64,000 bases of DNA from Granulosicoccus sp964390335 (GCA_964390335.1 CAYMHU010000022.1:1-64000), one strand, 5' to 3'; shown: positions 7,367-16,802, counted from the stretch's first letter. Translations and numbers: made by a program. The notes: generated by a model from the sequence alone, not told the origin.

Positions 7367-9931
7367 ATGGCGGCAAGCAACCACACACCGATGATGCAAC
7401 AGTATCTCGGCATTAAAGCAAATCATCCCGACACACTGCTGTTCTATCGGATGGGTGATTTCTACGAATTGTTCTACGACGATGCAAAAAAAGCCGCCGA
7501 CATACTCGATATTACGTTAACCGCTCGAGGTAAAAACGGTGACAACCCCATTCCGATGGCGGGCATACCCTATCACGCAGCAGACAACTATTTAGGCCGC
7601 TTAGTACGGCGCGGCCAATCAGTCGCTATTTGCGAGCAGGTAGGCGACGTGACTGGCAAAGGACCGGTAAAGCGCGAAGTGGTACGTGTGATTACGCCCG
7701 GCACCTTAACCGAGGAAAGCTTGTTAGGTGCGAATGAAGTCGCGCTGCTCGTAGCCATTAGTGAAGCCAACAACCAGTTCGGTTTGGCAGCGCTGGATGT
7801 AGCCAGCGGTGATTTCAGTGTCCAGCAATTAACAACAGCCGCAGCACTCGAGGCAGAAATTGCACGCCTTGCACCGGCTGAAATCCTGTTATCAGATGAT
7901 AGTGCCCTGACCTCGCTACTCAATGCACAACACATCACGCACCGAGCCCCCTGGTTGTTCGATCAAGACACCAGCCGAAGTTTATTGTTGGAGCACTTTG
8001 GCACTCAACACCTACGCGCGTTCGGTTGTGAAGATCTTCCCGTAGCCATCAGCGCTGCCGCTGTGGCGTTGGGTTATGCACGCGAAACACATGTGAGTCG
8101 TTTGCCGCAAATTCACACTTTAAGAGTTGAACACAGTGAACAAACACTGATGCTCGATCCCGGCACCCGACGCCATTTGGAAATTACCGAAAGTGTTTCG
8201 GGCAACGATAAACACACCTTGTTTGCGGTAGTGAATAAAACCGTGAACCCAATGGGCACGCGGCTGTTACGCCGCTGGATGCAAAAACCCACACGCGACA
8301 AAGTCGTGGTGTTGCAACGACAAAAAGCCATTAAAGCGCTCATCAACTCCAGAGTATTCGACAACCTGCAGCCGCTAGTAAAACAAATGCACGATATGGA
8401 ACGCATTATTACGCGTGTACATTTAAACAGCGTACAACCACGCGAACTTGAAAAGCTACGCTTAAGCCTTGAGCTAATGCCACAGCTGCATACTTCTTTA
8501 AAGGCTATGAAGTCCTCGGAACTTGAACGCCTAGCACACGCACTCTCACAAATGCCCGAGGCTCACGACTTACTTAAACAGGCTATTATCGAGAACCCGC
8601 CAACATTAATCCGAGACGGTGGTTTTATCGCCCGGGGATATGATGCCGAGCTGGATGAACTCAGCACCCTAAGTTCCAATGCCAGCGAATTCCTTGAACA
8701 GATGGAACAACGCGAACGCGATGCCACCGGCATTAGTTCACTTAAAGTCGGTTACAACCGAGTGCATGGTTTCTATATCGAAACCAGTCGAGCTCAGGAG
8801 CCACCAGCGCATTATATTAGACGCCAAACGTTAAAAAGTACCGAGCGATACATTACACCCGAATTAAAAGAACACGAAGATAAAGTACTCGGTGCAAAGG
8901 AAAAAGCATTAGCGCGCGAAAAAGAACTGTTTACCGCATTGCTCGATAAGCTACAGCCAGAATTGCACTTGTTATCTGAGATTGCAGCTGCCATTGCTGA
9001 ACTGGATGCGCTGTGTTCTTTAGCTGATTGCGCCGACTCGCTAGACTGGCATTGCCCCGTGTTGGTTGATGAACCGGGAATGAAAGTTGAAGCCGGTCGC
9101 CATCCGGTTATTGAGGCTATAAGCGACACGCCTTTTATTGCTAATCCATTGCATCTCGATTCACAAACTCGCATGCTATTGATTACCGGCCCGAACATGG
9201 GTGGTAAATCAACCTTCATGCGTCAAAACGCGCTCATTGCGTTATTGGCTTATACCGGGAGCTTCGTACCAGCAACGCAAGCGACTATTGGTCCTATCGA
9301 TAGAATTTTCACACGCATAGGTGCATCAGATGATCTGGCTAGCGGTCAATCCACCTTTATGGTTGAGATGACCGAAGCTGCACACATACTGCGTAACGCC
9401 ACCGAACAAAGCCTTGTGTTAATGGATGAAATTGGACGCGGTACCAGTACGTACGATGGGCTGTCACTAGCGAGCGCCTGCGCCGAGCATTTAAGTGAAA
9501 CCAACAATGCTATGAGCTTATTCGCAACGCACTACTTTGAACTGACCGAATTATCAGAACGTTATTCCAACATCCAAAATGTGCATCTGGATGCGGTTGA
9601 ACACAACGGTAAAATCGTGTTTATGCATCAGATAAAAACTGGTGCTGCTAATCGTAGCTACGGTATTCAGGTTGCCGAACTGGCTGGCATGCCGGACTCT
9701 GTACTGGCCAGTGCACGAGCACGTCTCAATAGCCTTGAAAATGAGAATGACAATAACGTGACTCAAACGACAATAAATACCTATTCCGAGAATGCACGAA
9801 ATCGTCCTCAATTGGATTTATTTGCAGAACCCGACGAGCTCCGCGAATACCTGAAAACGCTGGATGTCAACGAAACAACGCCACGCGCCGCGCTAGAGCA
9901 CCTATACAAATTGACTGAGTTAATGAGCTAA
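7367..9931 (+). CDS. mutS: MutS, DNA mismatch recognition ATPase
   Basis: MutS recognises mismatches and small loops and recruits MutL. It has 854 residues, as in E. coli (853). The N-terminal mismatch-binding domain holds the Phe-X-Glu motif (GDFYELF, about residues 31-37). Connector, lever and clamp domains follow, then the ABC-type ATPase with Walker A GPNMGGKST (about 608-616), the signature region DLASGQSTFMVEM, Walker B LVLMDEIGRGT and the FATHYFELT switch. A C-terminal helix (LDLFAEPDELREYL) resembles the MutS tetramerisation/beta-clamp region. mutL lies about 20 kb away in the window. Confidence 0.99.
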   Translation: MAASNHTPMMQQYLGIKANHPDTLLFYRMGDFYELFYDDAKKAADILDITLTARGKNGDNPIPMAGIPYHAADNYLGRLVRRGQSVAICEQVGDVTGKGPVKREVVRVITPGTLTEESLLGANEVALLVAISEANNQFGLAALDVASGDFSVQQLTTAAALEAEIARLAPAEILLSDDSALTSLLNAQHITHRAPWLFDQDTSRSLLLEHFGTQHLRAFGCEDLPVAISAAAVALGYARETHVSRLPQIHTLRVEHSEQTLMLDPGTRRHLEITESVSGNDKHTLFAVVNKTVNPMGTRLLRRWMQKPTRDKVVVLQRQKAIKALINSRVFDNLQPLVKQMHDMERIITRVHLNSVQPRELEKLRLSLELMPQLHTSLKAMKSSELERLAHALSQMPEAHDLLKQAIIENPPTLIRDGGFIARGYDAELDELSTLSSNASEFLEQMEQRERDATGISSLKVGYNRVHGFYIETSRAQEPPAHYIRRQTLKSTERYITPELKEHEDKVLGAKEKALAREKELFTALLDKLQPELHLLSEIAAAIAELDALCSLADCADSLDWHCPVLVDEPGMKVEAGRHPVIEAISDTPFIANPLHLDSQTRMLLITGPNMGGKSTFMRQNALIALLAYTGSFVPATQATIGPIDRIFTRIGASDDLASGQSTFMVEMTEAAHILRNATEQSLVLMDEIGRGTSTYDGLSLASACAEHLSETNNAMSLFATHYFELTELSERYSNIQNVHLDAVEHNGKIVFMHQIKTGAANRSYGIQVAELAGMPDSVLASARARLNSLENENDNNVTQTTINTYSENARNRPQLDLFAEPDELREYLKTLDVNETTPRAALEHLYKLTELMS

Positions 9932-10004
9932 CTAAATAGCAGTTCATTGTCAAGCTTATACGTGTTTCCATGACACCCGCTCATTGGCATGGTATTTTGC
10001 GCGT

Positions 10005-10862
10005 ATGAATAAGTTCTCACGAGTTGGATTACTAGTCAAAATTGACGACGAAAGCGTTGCAACCACGATTGCCGAAGTTATGCAGCGTATGGAAGCAATG
10101 GGGGTTGAAACACTGCTGAGCCACAGCGTTAAAGGCTTGGTTGAAGGCCCCACAGTATCCGCTAGCGAAATTGGCGAGAAATGCGATCTGGCTATAGTGA
10201 TCGGTGGCGACGGTACCTTACTGCATGCAGCACGAGAGTTAGTCGATTATGACGTACCTATTGTAGGTGTTAACCGGGGGCGTCTAGGGTTCCTTGTTGA
10301 TGTAGCACCCAATAAAGGATTAGACAAACTTGAAGACATTATTAAAGGTCAGTACATCGAAGAAGAGCGACTCATGCTTTACACACGAATATTACGTGAA
10401 GGTGAATGCATAAGTTCAGCCTATGCATTTAACGACACCGTTGTTCGAGTAAAAGATGTTTTGCAAATCATGGATTTCGATATCATGATTGACGATGTAT
10501 TGGTTACACATCAACGCGCCGATGGATTAATAGTCGCAACACCATCCGGTTCTACCGCGTACTCATTAAGTAATGGAGGCCCAATCGTCGGGCCAACGGT
10601 AAATGCCGTAGTACTACAACCGATCTGCCCTCACACATTAACCAGTCGCCCACTCATGGTTGATTCAAACAGCAGAATCAGAATGCAACTTTGGGACGAT
10701 CAAGTACTGGAAGCACAAGTGGTTTGTGATGGTCAGGTGTACATGGATGCAACCCTTGGCGATCAGGTGGAAGTGAGCTGCATGGATAAACGGGTTCGAC
10801 TACTGCATCCGGAAACTTACGACTACCATCAGATTTTGCGCGAAAAGTTAAACTGGGGCTAA
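10005..10862 (+). CDS. nadK: NAD kinase
   Basis: NAD kinase phosphorylates NAD to NADP. The start MNKFSRVGLLVK was chosen over an ATG 7 codons upstream because it matches the family N-terminus, giving 285 residues. The protein contains the GGDGTLLHAAREL motif (about residue 67), NRGRLGFL, the DGLIVATPSGSTAYSLSNGGPIV diacylglycerol-kinase-like motif and PICPHTLTSRPLMV. The stop lies 16 bp before recN on the same strand, matching the nadK-recN order of other gammaproteobacteria. Confidence 0.97.
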   Translation: MNKFSRVGLLVKIDDESVATTIAEVMQRMEAMGVETLLSHSVKGLVEGPTVSASEIGEKCDLAIVIGGDGTLLHAARELVDYDVPIVGVNRGRLGFLVDVAPNKGLDKLEDIIKGQYIEEERLMLYTRILREGECISSAYAFNDTVVRVKDVLQIMDFDIMIDDVLVTHQRADGLIVATPSGSTAYSLSNGGPIVGPTVNAVVLQPICPHTLTSRPLMVDSNSRIRMQLWDDQVLEAQVVCDGQVYMDATLGDQVEVSCMDKRVRLLHPETYDYHQILREKLNWG

Positions 10863-10878
10863 GCAGAAAAGGATACAC

Positions 10879-12540
10879 ATGCTGACTCATTTGCATATTC
10901 GTCACTTTGCAATCATCGATAAGACCGAGCTTGAACTTGAATCAGGAATGACCGCACTCACCGGGGAAACCGGTGCCGGCAAATCCATCCTGCTGGATGC
11001 ATTGGGCTTGGTATTAGGTGCTCGCAGCAGTGGCAACCACATTCAGCAAGGTGCTGACAGAGCAGAAGTCACCGCCACATTTGATATCGATAAACTCCCG
11101 TCTATACAGCGCTGGCTTAAATCTCAAGACCTGGACAACTCAGACGAATGTTTAATGCGTCGGGTGTTAACCTCAAGCGGGAAAAACCGTGCATCGATAA
11201 ACGGCACGCCCGTTTCAGTGCAACAACTAAAAGAATTGGGACAACAGTTGGTGAGCATTCACGGCCAAAACGAGCACCAGCTACTGGCCACCCCGGCAGC
11301 CCAACGCCAACTGTTAGATGCATTTTGTAATAGCAATGTTGCTTCCCAGGTTGCCAAGGCATTCGATGCGTGGCAAGACACACTTAAACGCTACGAGGCA
11401 ATCACCAGCAGTTCCCAAGCGTCGCAAGACCGACTCGATTTGGTTCAATTTCAGTTACAGGAGTTTGAGTCATTAGATATTGGTGCAACTGCCATCGCCG
11501 ATATTGAATCAGAGCACCATTGGCTTGCTAATGCTGATCGCATTATGCAACTCAGCGCTTCGGTCATTGTTGCATTAGATGAAGACAACAGCGCATCGGA
11601 TGCATTGTCTAAAGCGATAGAGCCATTAACTGAACTCACAAAAATAGATGCCCGCTTACAAGAAGCACTAGACCTTATCGAGTCTGCGCAAATTCAAACA
11701 ACTGAAGCCGCAAGCTTACTGCGTAACCATGCGTCCGGTATGGAACACGATGAACAACGTCTGGCTTGGCTAGACGATAAACTATCGGGTCTGCATCGAT
11801 TGGCTAAAAAACATCAAGTGTCCGTAAATGAATTACACACCGTAGAGTCGGCATTACGCGAAGAACTTGAAAATCTCACCACCCCCGAAGGGACAAGTGA
11901 GCAACTCGAAAAAGAAGTTACCGCACTGCAACAGGTGTATCTGGACCAGGCAACCAAACTAACACGCTTACGTAAAAAGCACGCAAAATTGCTGTCCGCA
12001 ACCATCAGTGAATCTATGCAAACGCTGGCTATGGAGGGCGGTATTATGCAAATCGATATTACGACCGATAAAAAATCCGCTCAGCGTCATGGCCAAGACC
12101 TTATCGTGTTCAACGTGAGCCCAAACCCCGGTGTTAAACCAGCACCCTTGGCCAAAGTGGCATCAGGCGGAGAACTATCACGTATCAGTTTGTGCATCCA
12201 GTTAGCCACCATAAACAGCCAGCCGGTGGATACCCTGATTTTTGATGAAGTCGATGCGGGTGTTGGTGGCGCTGTTGCCGAAACCGTTGGGCGTTTATTA
12301 CGCAAAGTAGGCTCACACGCTCAAGTGCTGTGTGTTACGCATTTACCTCAAGTGGCATCGCAAGCTCACAATCATTATCGCGTTAGCAAGCACGTGGACA
12401 AAGGCTTAACCCGGACTCAACTCGAGCCGTTATCCAAAAAAGAAACCTGCGAAGAAATCGCGCGCATGTTGGGTGGTTCAAAAATTACCAAGAAGAGCAG
12501 GCAGCATGCGCAGGAAATGCTGGATAGCGCGATAGATTAG
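10879..12540 (+). CDS. recN: RecN, SMC-like DNA repair ATPase
   Basis: RecN is an SMC-family ATPase acting early in double-strand break repair. The 553 residues show Walker A GETGAGKS (29-36), a Q-loop region (SIHGQNEHQLL), a long coiled-coil middle, the ABC signature VASGGELSRISLCIQL and Walker B DTLIFDEVDAGVGG. AAGGA precedes the ATG by about 8 nt. RecN is usually SOS-regulated, but no CTGT-N8-ACAG box is visible in the short nadK-recN spacer. Its stop overlaps the fur stop by 4 nt tail to tail. Confidence 0.97.
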   Translation: MLTHLHIRHFAIIDKTELELESGMTALTGETGAGKSILLDALGLVLGARSSGNHIQQGADRAEVTATFDIDKLPSIQRWLKSQDLDNSDECLMRRVLTSSGKNRASINGTPVSVQQLKELGQQLVSIHGQNEHQLLATPAAQRQLLDAFCNSNVASQVAKAFDAWQDTLKRYEAITSSSQASQDRLDLVQFQLQEFESLDIGATAIADIESEHHWLANADRIMQLSASVIVALDEDNSASDALSKAIEPLTELTKIDARLQEALDLIESAQIQTTEAASLLRNHASGMEHDEQRLAWLDDKLSGLHRLAKKHQVSVNELHTVESALREELENLTTPEGTSEQLEKEVTALQQVYLDQATKLTRLRKKHAKLLSATISESMQTLAMEGGIMQIDITTDKKSAQRHGQDLIVFNVSPNPGVKPAPLAKVASGGELSRISLCIQLATINSQPVDTLIFDEVDAGVGGAVAETVGRLLRKVGSHAQVLCVTHLPQVASQAHNHYRVSKHVDKGLTRTQLEPLSKKETCEEIARMLGGSKITKKSRQHAQEMLDSAID

Positions 12541-13007
12541 CTATTGGATTTATCTTTTAACCGCTCCACCGGCCCGACTTTCGGTTTCGCGTTAGCGCTT
12601 TCATCAAAAATACCGTACAGCACGATTTTATGGTCGGTTAAGCTGTAACCGAGCTCAGCTGCAATTTGCTGCAGCCGCTGTTCAATCTGTTCATCCTTGA
12701 ATTCTTTCACCTTGCCACTTTTCACGCACACGATATGATCGTGATTGTCACCCGTATCGAGTTCAAATATCGCCTGGCCGCCATCAAAGTGGTGACGGGT
12801 TACCAAGCCAGCTGCTTCGAATTGAGTTAGCACCCGATAAACCGTGGCTAAGCCAATATCGCTACCCTTTTCCAACAGCGCTTTGTACACATCTTCAGCA
12901 CTCAGGTGATGTTGCTCAGCATCTTCTAAAATCTCAAGTATGCTCAGTCGAGGCAATGTGACTTTCAGGCCAGCATTTTTTAGTTCGCTTGTTGAGGTGT
13001 TTTGCAT
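12537..13007 (-). CDS. fur: Fur, ferric uptake regulator
   Basis: Fur is a metal-dependent dimeric repressor that shuts off iron acquisition when Fe(II) is plentiful. It has 156 residues. The winged-helix N-terminus (GLKVTLPRLSILEILED, DVYKALLEKGSDIGLATVYRVLTQFEAAGLV) is followed by the metal-binding and dimerisation half (HHFDGGQAIFEL, DNHDHIVC). Where E. coli Fur has CLDCG, this protein has CVKSG, so one of the structural-zinc cysteines is replaced by Ser. Some Fur proteins, such as those of pseudomonads, also lack this site. It is divergent from bamE, a conserved neighbour. Confidence 0.96.
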   Translation of the reverse strand: MQNTSTSELKNAGLKVTLPRLSILEILEDAEQHHLSAEDVYKALLEKGSDIGLATVYRVLTQFEAAGLVTRHHFDGGQAIFELDTGDNHDHIVCVKSGKVKEFKDEQIEQRLQQIAAELGYSLTDHKIVLYGIFDESANAKPKVGPVERLKDKSNS

Positions 13008-13118
13008 CTAAACTACTATCCAACGGCTGTGTAATCACCGCTACTAGTGGGCTTTGCTACAGTATACGTCAACAACCCCACAAATTTCATGGAATTTATA
13101 CAGGTACTTTTTAAATCT

Positions 13119-13544
13119 ATGCGTCTGTCAATTTTTACACTGGTAAGAGGTGTACTGCTATCAACGGTACTTTTCATGGTCTCAGGCTGTGGCGGCGACC
13201 CATTTTGGCTGCCTCGGGCGCATCGAATCACGATACAGCAGGGCAACCTGATATCGGAACGCCAGTTAAGCGCCATCGAAGTCGGCATGGACCAAAACGC
13301 CGTGCGCACCCTGCTGGGCTCTCCTGTTGCCAACACGCAATTTAATGCAAATCGATGGGATTACCTATATACACAGGCGCCTGCCGGTGCTGCCGTAACA
13401 GCCAAGAGAGTGGCTATCACCTTTGAGAACGAGCTGGTCAGCAAAATCGACACAAATGCCGCGGAGCAAGAGGGTGAACTAAAGGGCCATAGCAATTGGT
13501 GGGAAAAGCTATTTCCGCCGAAACGTGCGCCGACTGGCCTCTGA
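13119..13544 (+). CDS. bamE: BamE/OmlA, outer-membrane assembly lipoprotein
   Basis: BamE is a small lipoprotein of the BAM complex that inserts beta-barrel proteins. The start MRLSIFTLVRGVLLSTVLF was chosen because it yields a standard lipoprotein signal with lipobox VSGC; ATGs further upstream would put a long hydrophilic leader in front. The mature part carries the SmpA/OmlA fold: QQGNLISERQLSAIEVGMDQNAVRTLLGSPV and RWDYLYTQ. It is 141 residues long. The 3' end overlaps the convergent rnfH gene by 36 bp. Confidence 0.93.
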   Translation: MRLSIFTLVRGVLLSTVLFMVSGCGGDPFWLPRAHRITIQQGNLISERQLSAIEVGMDQNAVRTLLGSPVANTQFNANRWDYLYTQAPAGAAVTAKRVAITFENELVSKIDTNAAEQEGELKGHSNWWEKLFPPKRAPTGL

Positions 13545-13826
13545 TGCTGCACGCTGGCGACGTAACTCCATAGGGTCCTGCTTAAGCGGCCGGTAGATCT
13601 CAACCCGATCACCTGATTTAAGCGCCGTTGCATCGGAAACCTTAACACCGTATACCCCCAAAGGTGCATTAGCAATATCAATGTCCGCGCCGTCAATTGC
13701 TAACCCGGCTTCAATGGCAAGATTCACAGCCTGTCGCGCCGTACAAGGTTGGTCAACATATAATTGCATCACATGCTGCGCATCCGGCATCGCAAATACG
13801 ACCGACACGGAGATTTGATTGCTCAC
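13509..13826 (-). CDS. rnfH: RnfH-family ubiquitin-like protein
   Basis: This 105-residue protein of the UPF0125/RnfH family has a beta-grasp fold: ISVSVVFAMPDAQHVMQLYVD, ARQAVNLAIEAGL, GVYGVKVSDATALKSGDRVEIYRPL, ending in the typical basic tail DPMELRRQRA. The start is GTG at 13826. It follows ratA by 19 bp on the same strand, the conserved ratA-ratB(rnfH) pair. Its biochemical role is not settled in the family. The last 12 codons overlap the end of bamE on the other strand. Confidence 0.9.
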   Translation of the reverse strand: MSNQISVSVVFAMPDAQHVMQLYVDQPCTARQAVNLAIEAGLAIDGADIDIANAPLGVYGVKVSDATALKSGDRVEIYRPLKQDPMELRRQRAASEASRRTFRRK

Positions 13827-13845
13827 GCATTACCCCGATTCAACA

Positions 13846-14286
13846 CTAAGTATCACGCGCAGCCAATTGATCGGCTCTTTTAATAAACGCCGAGACCAGC
13901 GTATCGCAAACACGGCTAAACGCAGGTCCCAATAGTTTGCTCACCATTGAACTGGCGAATTCAAACTCGATATCAAGCTCGACCTTACAGGCATCGGCAC
14001 TCAATTCGGTAAATCGCCATTCTCCGCTTAGGTGTTTGAAAGGGCCATCGATGAGTTCCATCGCAATCAGGCGCCCAAATTCCAACCGATTGCGCGTGCT
14101 AAACGTGGATTGCTGCATAAACGCAGCAGTCGAGACCGACGCCAATTGATGGGTGTCCGACTGCTCATTAATCTGCGAGCCGTTACACCAGGGCAGGAAC
14201 TGCGGGTACGATTCGATGTCGCAAACGAGTTCAAACATGGATTCTGCCGAGTGTTCGACTAGTGCTGAGCGAGAAATCGTGGGCAT
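13846..14286 (-). CDS. ratA: RatA, ribosome-association/START-like protein (coenzyme Q-binding Coq10 family)
   Basis: This 146-residue SRPBCC/polyketide-cyclase-fold protein carries the RatA hallmark VCDIESYPQFLPWCNGS near the N-terminus and DGPFKHLSGEWRF in the middle. E. coli RatA was reported to bind 50S subunits and block 70S formation. Homologues are related to Coq10, so a quinone-linked role is also possible. It is divergent from smpB, exactly as in E. coli. Confidence 0.92.
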   Translation of the reverse strand: MPTISRSALVEHSAESMFELVCDIESYPQFLPWCNGSQINEQSDTHQLASVSTAAFMQQSTFSTRNRLEFGRLIAMELIDGPFKHLSGEWRFTELSADACKVELDIEFEFASSMVSKLLGPAFSRVCDTLVSAFIKRADQLAARDT

Positions 14287-14292
14287 AGTTAG

Positions 14293-14319
14293 TTGTTTTG
14301 GAACAAGTGCCCCTATAAT
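14293..14319 (+). promoter_or_regulatory. Predicted smpB promoter
   Basis: A perfect TATAAT lies at 14314-14319 with a weak TTGTTT at 14293-14298 (15-bp spacer). The predicted start point would fall at or next to the smpB ATG (14326), suggesting a leaderless or near-leaderless mRNA. Confidence 0.45.
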
Positions 14320-14325
14320 GCCTGT

Positions 14326-14811
14326 ATGGCAAAGAAAAAAAACAAAAAATCGAAAGGAAATCCGAGCGCAACGATTGCCAGAAACAAACGGGCAACCTAC
14401 GACTACAAAATCGATGAAAAATTCGAGGCTGGTTTAGTCCTGCAAGGCTGGGAAGTCAAAAGTCTGCGCGAAGGAAAAGTGCAGCTAACCGATGGTTACG
14501 TACAGATTTATCAAATGGAAGCATGGCTGTACGGATGCAATATTACACCGCTGATCTCCGCATCCACACACAGAACCACCGAAGGCACTCGGCGACGTAA
14601 GTTACTTTTACATCGACGAGAATTATCCAGGCTCATCGGCGCTGTGGAGCGCAAAGGCTACGCCATTGTCGCGATGTCAATGTACTGGAAAAACGGCCGT
14701 GTCAAAGTGGAAATTGGCTTGGGTAAAGGTAAGAAGGAATACGATAAACGCGCAACCATGAAAGAGCGAGATTGGCAGCGAGACAAGCAGCGCGTTGTTC
14801 GCGTTCACTGA
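14326..14811 (+). CDS. smpB: SmpB, tmRNA-binding protein
   Basis: SmpB escorts tmRNA (SsrA) to stalled ribosomes for trans-translation. The start MAKKKNKKSKG gives 161 residues, the normal length. Conserved parts are IARNKRATYDYKIDEKFEAGLVLQGWEVKSLREGKVQLTDGY (split by the beta-barrel core), RRRKLLLHRREL and the basic C-terminal tail KEYDKRATMKERDWQRDKQR, which folds into the mRNA channel. The 3' end overlaps dnaQ on the other strand by 7 bp. Confidence 0.97.
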   Translation: MAKKKNKKSKGNPSATIARNKRATYDYKIDEKFEAGLVLQGWEVKSLREGKVQLTDGYVQIYQMEAWLYGCNITPLISASTHRTTEGTRRRKLLLHRRELSRLIGAVERKGYAIVAMSMYWKNGRVKVEIGLGKGKKEYDKRATMKERDWQRDKQRVVRVH

Positions 14812-15512
14812 TTTAGGCTAAACCACACGCAACCGTCACTTGATGCTTTGTCCAGTTTTTGCAACCACGCATCATGCGCTGCCAGCTCAGCTTCATTGGC
14901 GGCTACTACTCGCAACCCACTGGTATCGAGACTAGCTGTCGCACCGGCGTCAGCGTCTGAACTGGATTTTTCTGACTCTAAAGACAACGCGGTTTGCCCA
15001 CCCGTCATCGTTAAATACACATCGGCCAGAATTTCAGAATCTAATAATGCGCCATGCAAAGTACGATGGCCATTATTAACACCCAAACGCTTACACAACG
15101 CATCCAGACTATTTCGCTGGCCGGGATACATTTTTCTGGCCATAGACAGTGTGTCTGTGACCGTACAGATTTTCGTTAACGGAAATGCTTCGCCTACCAA
15201 CGCAAATTCGGATTCTAAAAACGCAACATCGAACGGTGCGTTGTGAATAAGCAACTCAGCATCGGATAAATAATTCTTGAGTTCTTCCGCCACTTCCTCA
15301 AACCGCGGCTTGTCGATTAAAAACTCATTAGTGATGCCATGCACTTCAATCGCAGTTGCATCTATCTCGCGATCGGGTTGCAAATAAATATGTAAATTGT
15401 TGCCGGTTAAACGCCGCTCACGCATCTCGACACAACCAATCTCAATAACTCGATGACCCGTTTTCGGATCGAGTCCGGTAGTTTCGGTATCTAATACGAT
15501 TTGCCTACTCAT
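14805..15512 (-). CDS. dnaQ: DNA polymerase III epsilon subunit (proofreading exonuclease)
   Basis: The epsilon subunit is the 3'-5' proofreading exonuclease of the replicative polymerase. DEDDh motifs are present: Exo I VLDTETTGLD near the N-terminus, Exo II HNAPFDVAFLESEF, and Exo III H(GALLDSEILADVYL). The 235-residue length and the C-terminal segment that binds the alpha subunit are typical. It is 14 bp downstream of rnhA on the same strand. In E. coli the two are adjacent but divergent. Confidence 0.95.
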   Translation of the reverse strand: MSRQIVLDTETTGLDPKTGHRVIEIGCVEMRERRLTGNNLHIYLQPDREIDATAIEVHGITNEFLIDKPRFEEVAEELKNYLSDAELLIHNAPFDVAFLESEFALVGEAFPLTKICTVTDTLSMARKMYPGQRNSLDALCKRLGVNNGHRTLHGALLDSEILADVYLTMTGGQTALSLESEKSSSDADAGATASLDTSGLRVVAANEAELAAHDAWLQKLDKASSDGCVWFSLNQ

Positions 15513-15526
15513 GACTTCATAACCTA

Positions 15527-15970
15527 TTACGGGCTTGGAGGTAGTTCATCGATACCTCGATTAGCCAGATCATCTACACGCTCATTCTCTGTATGCCCAC
15601 TATGCCCTTTCACCCACAACCATTCAATGTTGTGTTGCGCCGTCAAGCTATCGATTTGTTGCCACAGATCGACATTCTTAACAGGCTTCCTGGCACTGGT
15701 CATCCAGTTTTTTTGCTTCCAACCCTGAATCCACTCGGTTATGCCTTTACGCACATACTGTGAGTCCGTTGTTAATTTAACATCACTGTGCTTTTTCAGT
15801 GCTTCCAGGGCCTTTATAACCGCCGTCATTTCCATGCGATTATTGGTTGTATGGTGCTCGCCACCATACAGTTCTTTTTCATGCTTACCGGCACGCAGTA
15901 AAACACCCCAGCCACCAGGACCGGGATTTCCGCGGCACGCACCGTCGGTAAAAATTTCAACCTTTGACAT
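15527..15970 (-). CDS. rnhA: Ribonuclease HI
   Basis: RNase HI degrades the RNA strand of RNA:DNA hybrids. The 147 residues contain the catalytic DEDD set: D in FTDGACRGNPGPGGWG, E in NNRMEMTAVIKAL, D in LTTDSQYVRKGITEWI, and D in ENERVDDLANRGI. The basic handle region (GWKQKNWMTSARKPVKNVDLW) is kept. It sits between dnaQ and the yafS-like methyltransferase. Confidence 0.97.
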   Translation of the reverse strand: MSKVEIFTDGACRGNPGPGGWGVLLRAGKHEKELYGGEHHTTNNRMEMTAVIKALEALKKHSDVKLTTDSQYVRKGITEWIQGWKQKNWMTSARKPVKNVDLWQQIDSLTAQHNIEWLWVKGHSGHTENERVDDLANRGIDELPPSP

Positions 15971-15984
15971 GCTTTAAAAAGTGC

Positions 15985-16773
15985 TTAATGTTTCTTTGGA
16001 GGGGGGCTTTTTTGTCTTGACACTTGGTCAGCTGTGCGCGCTATTGTACCGACAGGAAGGCCCTTTCGCTTACCGCGCCAGTGCTGGCGACTCAACGTCA
16101 TGGGCACCGTCTGTTTTCGCGCTTGCATAATGTACAACCCACCAATGCCGCCAATCCAAGGCCGCAACGATTCCAAGCGCCGCAATCTGCGTAACAGCTT
16201 TTCGCTGTTAATCGGGGGGCGTATGAACGTGCCACGACTGTGCAACACTCGGTAACTTAATACAGAAAGCCAATCCTTCAATCGCATGCGTGAATAAAAC
16301 CGCCCATTCCATGGCGATCGATTGCGCCACCCTGTCAATAAGTGTCGAAGCCCAAACGCACTGAGCGGATTAAATCCAATGATAATAAGTTGACCATCAT
16401 CCATTAGCACACGATCAGCTTCGCGTAGCGCCTGATGTGGTTGATCACAAAAATCGAGTGTATGAAAAAACACCACTAACTTCATCGAATCGCTGGCAAC
16501 GGGTAGGTGCAGCACGTCCGCATTAATATCGGCCGGTTGACCCGGCGCGTCCAATGTTAACTTTCGGTGTAATCCAGCGTGCGCTAACAGGTCGCGATCT
16601 GTATCGAAATTGCCAATAATCAGGCCTTGATACCCGAAAACGTCGTTTAATCGATCAGAAAGACGGAATTCAAGCTCATCTAAGATAGACTGTCCGAGTC
16701 CGGTTGCGTACCATTGCGCAAGGGACTTCTGGGCCGTAAGCCATTTGGGTGCCTGGAAAAATGTCGATTTCAT
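15985..16773 (-). CDS. Class I SAM-dependent methyltransferase (YafS-like)
   Basis: This 262-residue methyltransferase-11-type protein shows DADVLHLPVASDSMKLVVFFHTLDF-type sequence around residues 85-110 and READRVLMDDGQLIIIGFNPLSAFG further on. The substrate is unknown. It lies 14 bp upstream of rnhA, the position of yafS in E. coli. In E. coli gloB is its divergent neighbour, but here mltD is, and gloB is absent. The basic C-terminus (HWRGKRKGL) is common in this subfamily. Confidence 0.8.
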   Translation of the reverse strand: MKSTFFQAPKWLTAQKSLAQWYATGLGQSILDELEFRLSDRLNDVFGYQGLIIGNFDTDRDLLAHAGLHRKLTLDAPGQPADINADVLHLPVASDSMKLVVFFHTLDFCDQPHQALREADRVLMDDGQLIIIGFNPLSAFGLRHLLTGWRNRSPWNGRFYSRMRLKDWLSVLSYRVLHSRGTFIRPPINSEKLLRRLRRLESLRPWIGGIGGLYIMQARKQTVPMTLSRQHWRGKRKGLPVGTIARTADQVSRQKSPPPKKH

Positions 16774-16802
16774 AGGTTTCTCGAAAACAGCACCAAATCA
16801 CA

